Shown here: positions 42,353 to 42,998 of the stretch, piece after piece
Layout: each line of letters begins with the position of its first letter
Position numbering within the stretch: position 1 is the stretch's first letter
Origin: a virus
Length of the DNA stretch: 42,998 bases
IMG/VR virus record: IMGVR_UViG_3300021368_001718
Location: 1-42,998 of that record
Direction: 5' to 3' (one strand)
Position numbers and translations under genes: made by a program
Notes under the pieces: generated by a model
Told to the model about the DNA's origin: nothing
What the model saw: only the letters and a program-made list of their open reading frames with translations
Database searches by the model: none

Positions 42353-42998
42353 TTACCCTAGCAGAGTTGCAAAGAAAGCTAATTCATCTTTAGACTTAGC
42401 ATTAATTGTACCACCTGAACCTACAGAAGCAAAATGAAACCAATCACCCTCTGCCAGATTTAAAAACCAAGTCTGTGCATGTTGATGATATGCATTTGCA
42501 GGTGTATTAAAATCTGCAAAAATATTGCCTTTATTAGATATGTTTGCTGTTGCACTACCATTAATTCTTGGAGTTAGATAAGTCCAAACAGTTGTTGAAG
42601 GTACATTAAATTCACCGCTAAACCCTACCATATAGACTCCACTAGCTGGCGCCGTAAATCTATAGTTACTATTATTATAGCAATTGCCATGATTAAAATT
42701 TATGTGGTTCAATGCTAAAATCGTCCAACTTGAAGATTGCATTGCAAGATCAGTAGTTGTCCCCCAAGAAGCACATGGATTATGAGGTTTTCTTACTATA
42801 CCGGTTTCACTCATCTCTATAGCGCTTGTACCACCGGCTATACCCATTTTAAGATAGTCCATAGAGGCATTACCACTAGAACCGCTTATTGCCCACATCT
42901 CATTACCTGATACGGTCATACGAATAAGATCAGAATTATCAGAGGTTTGTACATGTAGAGGTGCAGTTGGTGTATTAATACCAATACCTACTTTACCA
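42353..42998 (-). CDS. Tail fibre protein with C1q-like tip (partial, start outside window)
   Basis: C-terminal part of a fibre gene cut by the window edge. The reading frame stays open from base 42997, encoding GKVGIGINTPTAPLHVQTSD before the first in-window Met (42919), so that Met is not the true start. GKVGIGINTP is a fibre collar motif also seen at 36243 and 40850. The C-terminal domain is C1q-like (NNSNYRFTAPASGVYMVGFS, then FLNLAEGDWFHF and the end LAFFATLLG). Confidence 0.75.
   Translation of the reverse strand, partial: GKVGIGINTPTAPLHVQTSDNSDLIRMTVSGNEMWAISGSSGNASMDYLKMGIAGGTSAIEMSETGIVRKPHNPCASWGTTTDLAMQSSSWTILALNHINFNHGNCYNNSNYRFTAPASGVYMVGFSGEFNVPSTTVWTYLTPRINGSATANISNKGNIFADFNTPANAYHQHAQTWFLNLAEGDWFHFASVGSGGTINAKSKDELAFFATLLG

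Noticed and set aside
1-42998. tRNA genes, CRISPR arrays, insertion sequences, integrase or photosynthesis genes
   Set aside because: I looked for them while reading both strands and saw no convincing candidate; gaps between genes are too short for most of these.

Overview
The window is a contiguous piece of a large, strictly lytic, T4-like myovirus genome. It is AT-rich and every gene I can support lies on the minus strand. The replication and virion genes follow the T4 pattern: gp43, RegA, gp62, gp44, gp45, gp46, gp47, gp55, UvsW, UvsY, gp23, gp22, gp21, gp67, gp20, gp19, gp18, gp17, gp16, gp15, gp14, gp13. Small Hsp20, an A-type Fe-S protein, cupredoxin-like virion domains and many C1q-tipped fibre genes point to a marine phage. 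The carried host-type genes (an alphaproteobacterial-looking ATP synthase subunit c and a DUF1127 protein) suggest an alphaproteobacterial host. That host assignment is inference; no photosynthesis genes are present here.

Layout in the direction of transcription (high to low coordinates). 42998-34047: an array of fibre/adhesin and accessory structural genes with repeated N-terminal modules and C1q-like tips, many joined by ATGA or TAATG overlaps. 33956-19792: neck, tail and packaging genes, with a large insertion of propeller and cupredoxin adhesins plus one helical protein between gp14 and gp15. 19725-14781: portal, prohead core, protease, scaffold and major capsid protein, closed by a strong terminator. 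14717-11563: IscA-like protein, a putative structural protein, UvsY, UvsW and an unknown protein. 11410-5038: gp55-gp47-gp46, gp45 plus an 83-aa protein, then gp44-glutaredoxin-gp62-RegA. 4938-3371: an accessory cassette of Hsp20, DUF1127, a 60-aa protein, ATP synthase subunit c, a one-helix membrane protein and a conserved 67-aa protein. 3306-14: DNA polymerase, coupled to a eukaryotic-type phosphomannomutase.

Regulation can be read directly. Late, capsid and tail operons start at copies of the T4-type late box TATAAATA, or weaker NATAAATA. The phage encodes the late sigma gp55 and the sliding clamp gp45 that would use them. Replication operons instead start at a sigma70-like promoter with a shared -35 hexamer: TGTACA-N17-TATAAT at gp43 and gp45, TGTACA-N17-TATGAT at gp55, and TTTACA-N17-TATAAT at gp44.

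The most striking element is the ATP synthase subunit c gene. It is full length, keeps the ion-carrying Glu61 and has lost the polar-loop Arg. It sits in a translationally coupled cassette behind a late promoter. A phage supplying a c-ring subunit late in infection would be a direct handle on the host proton-motive force and ATP economy.
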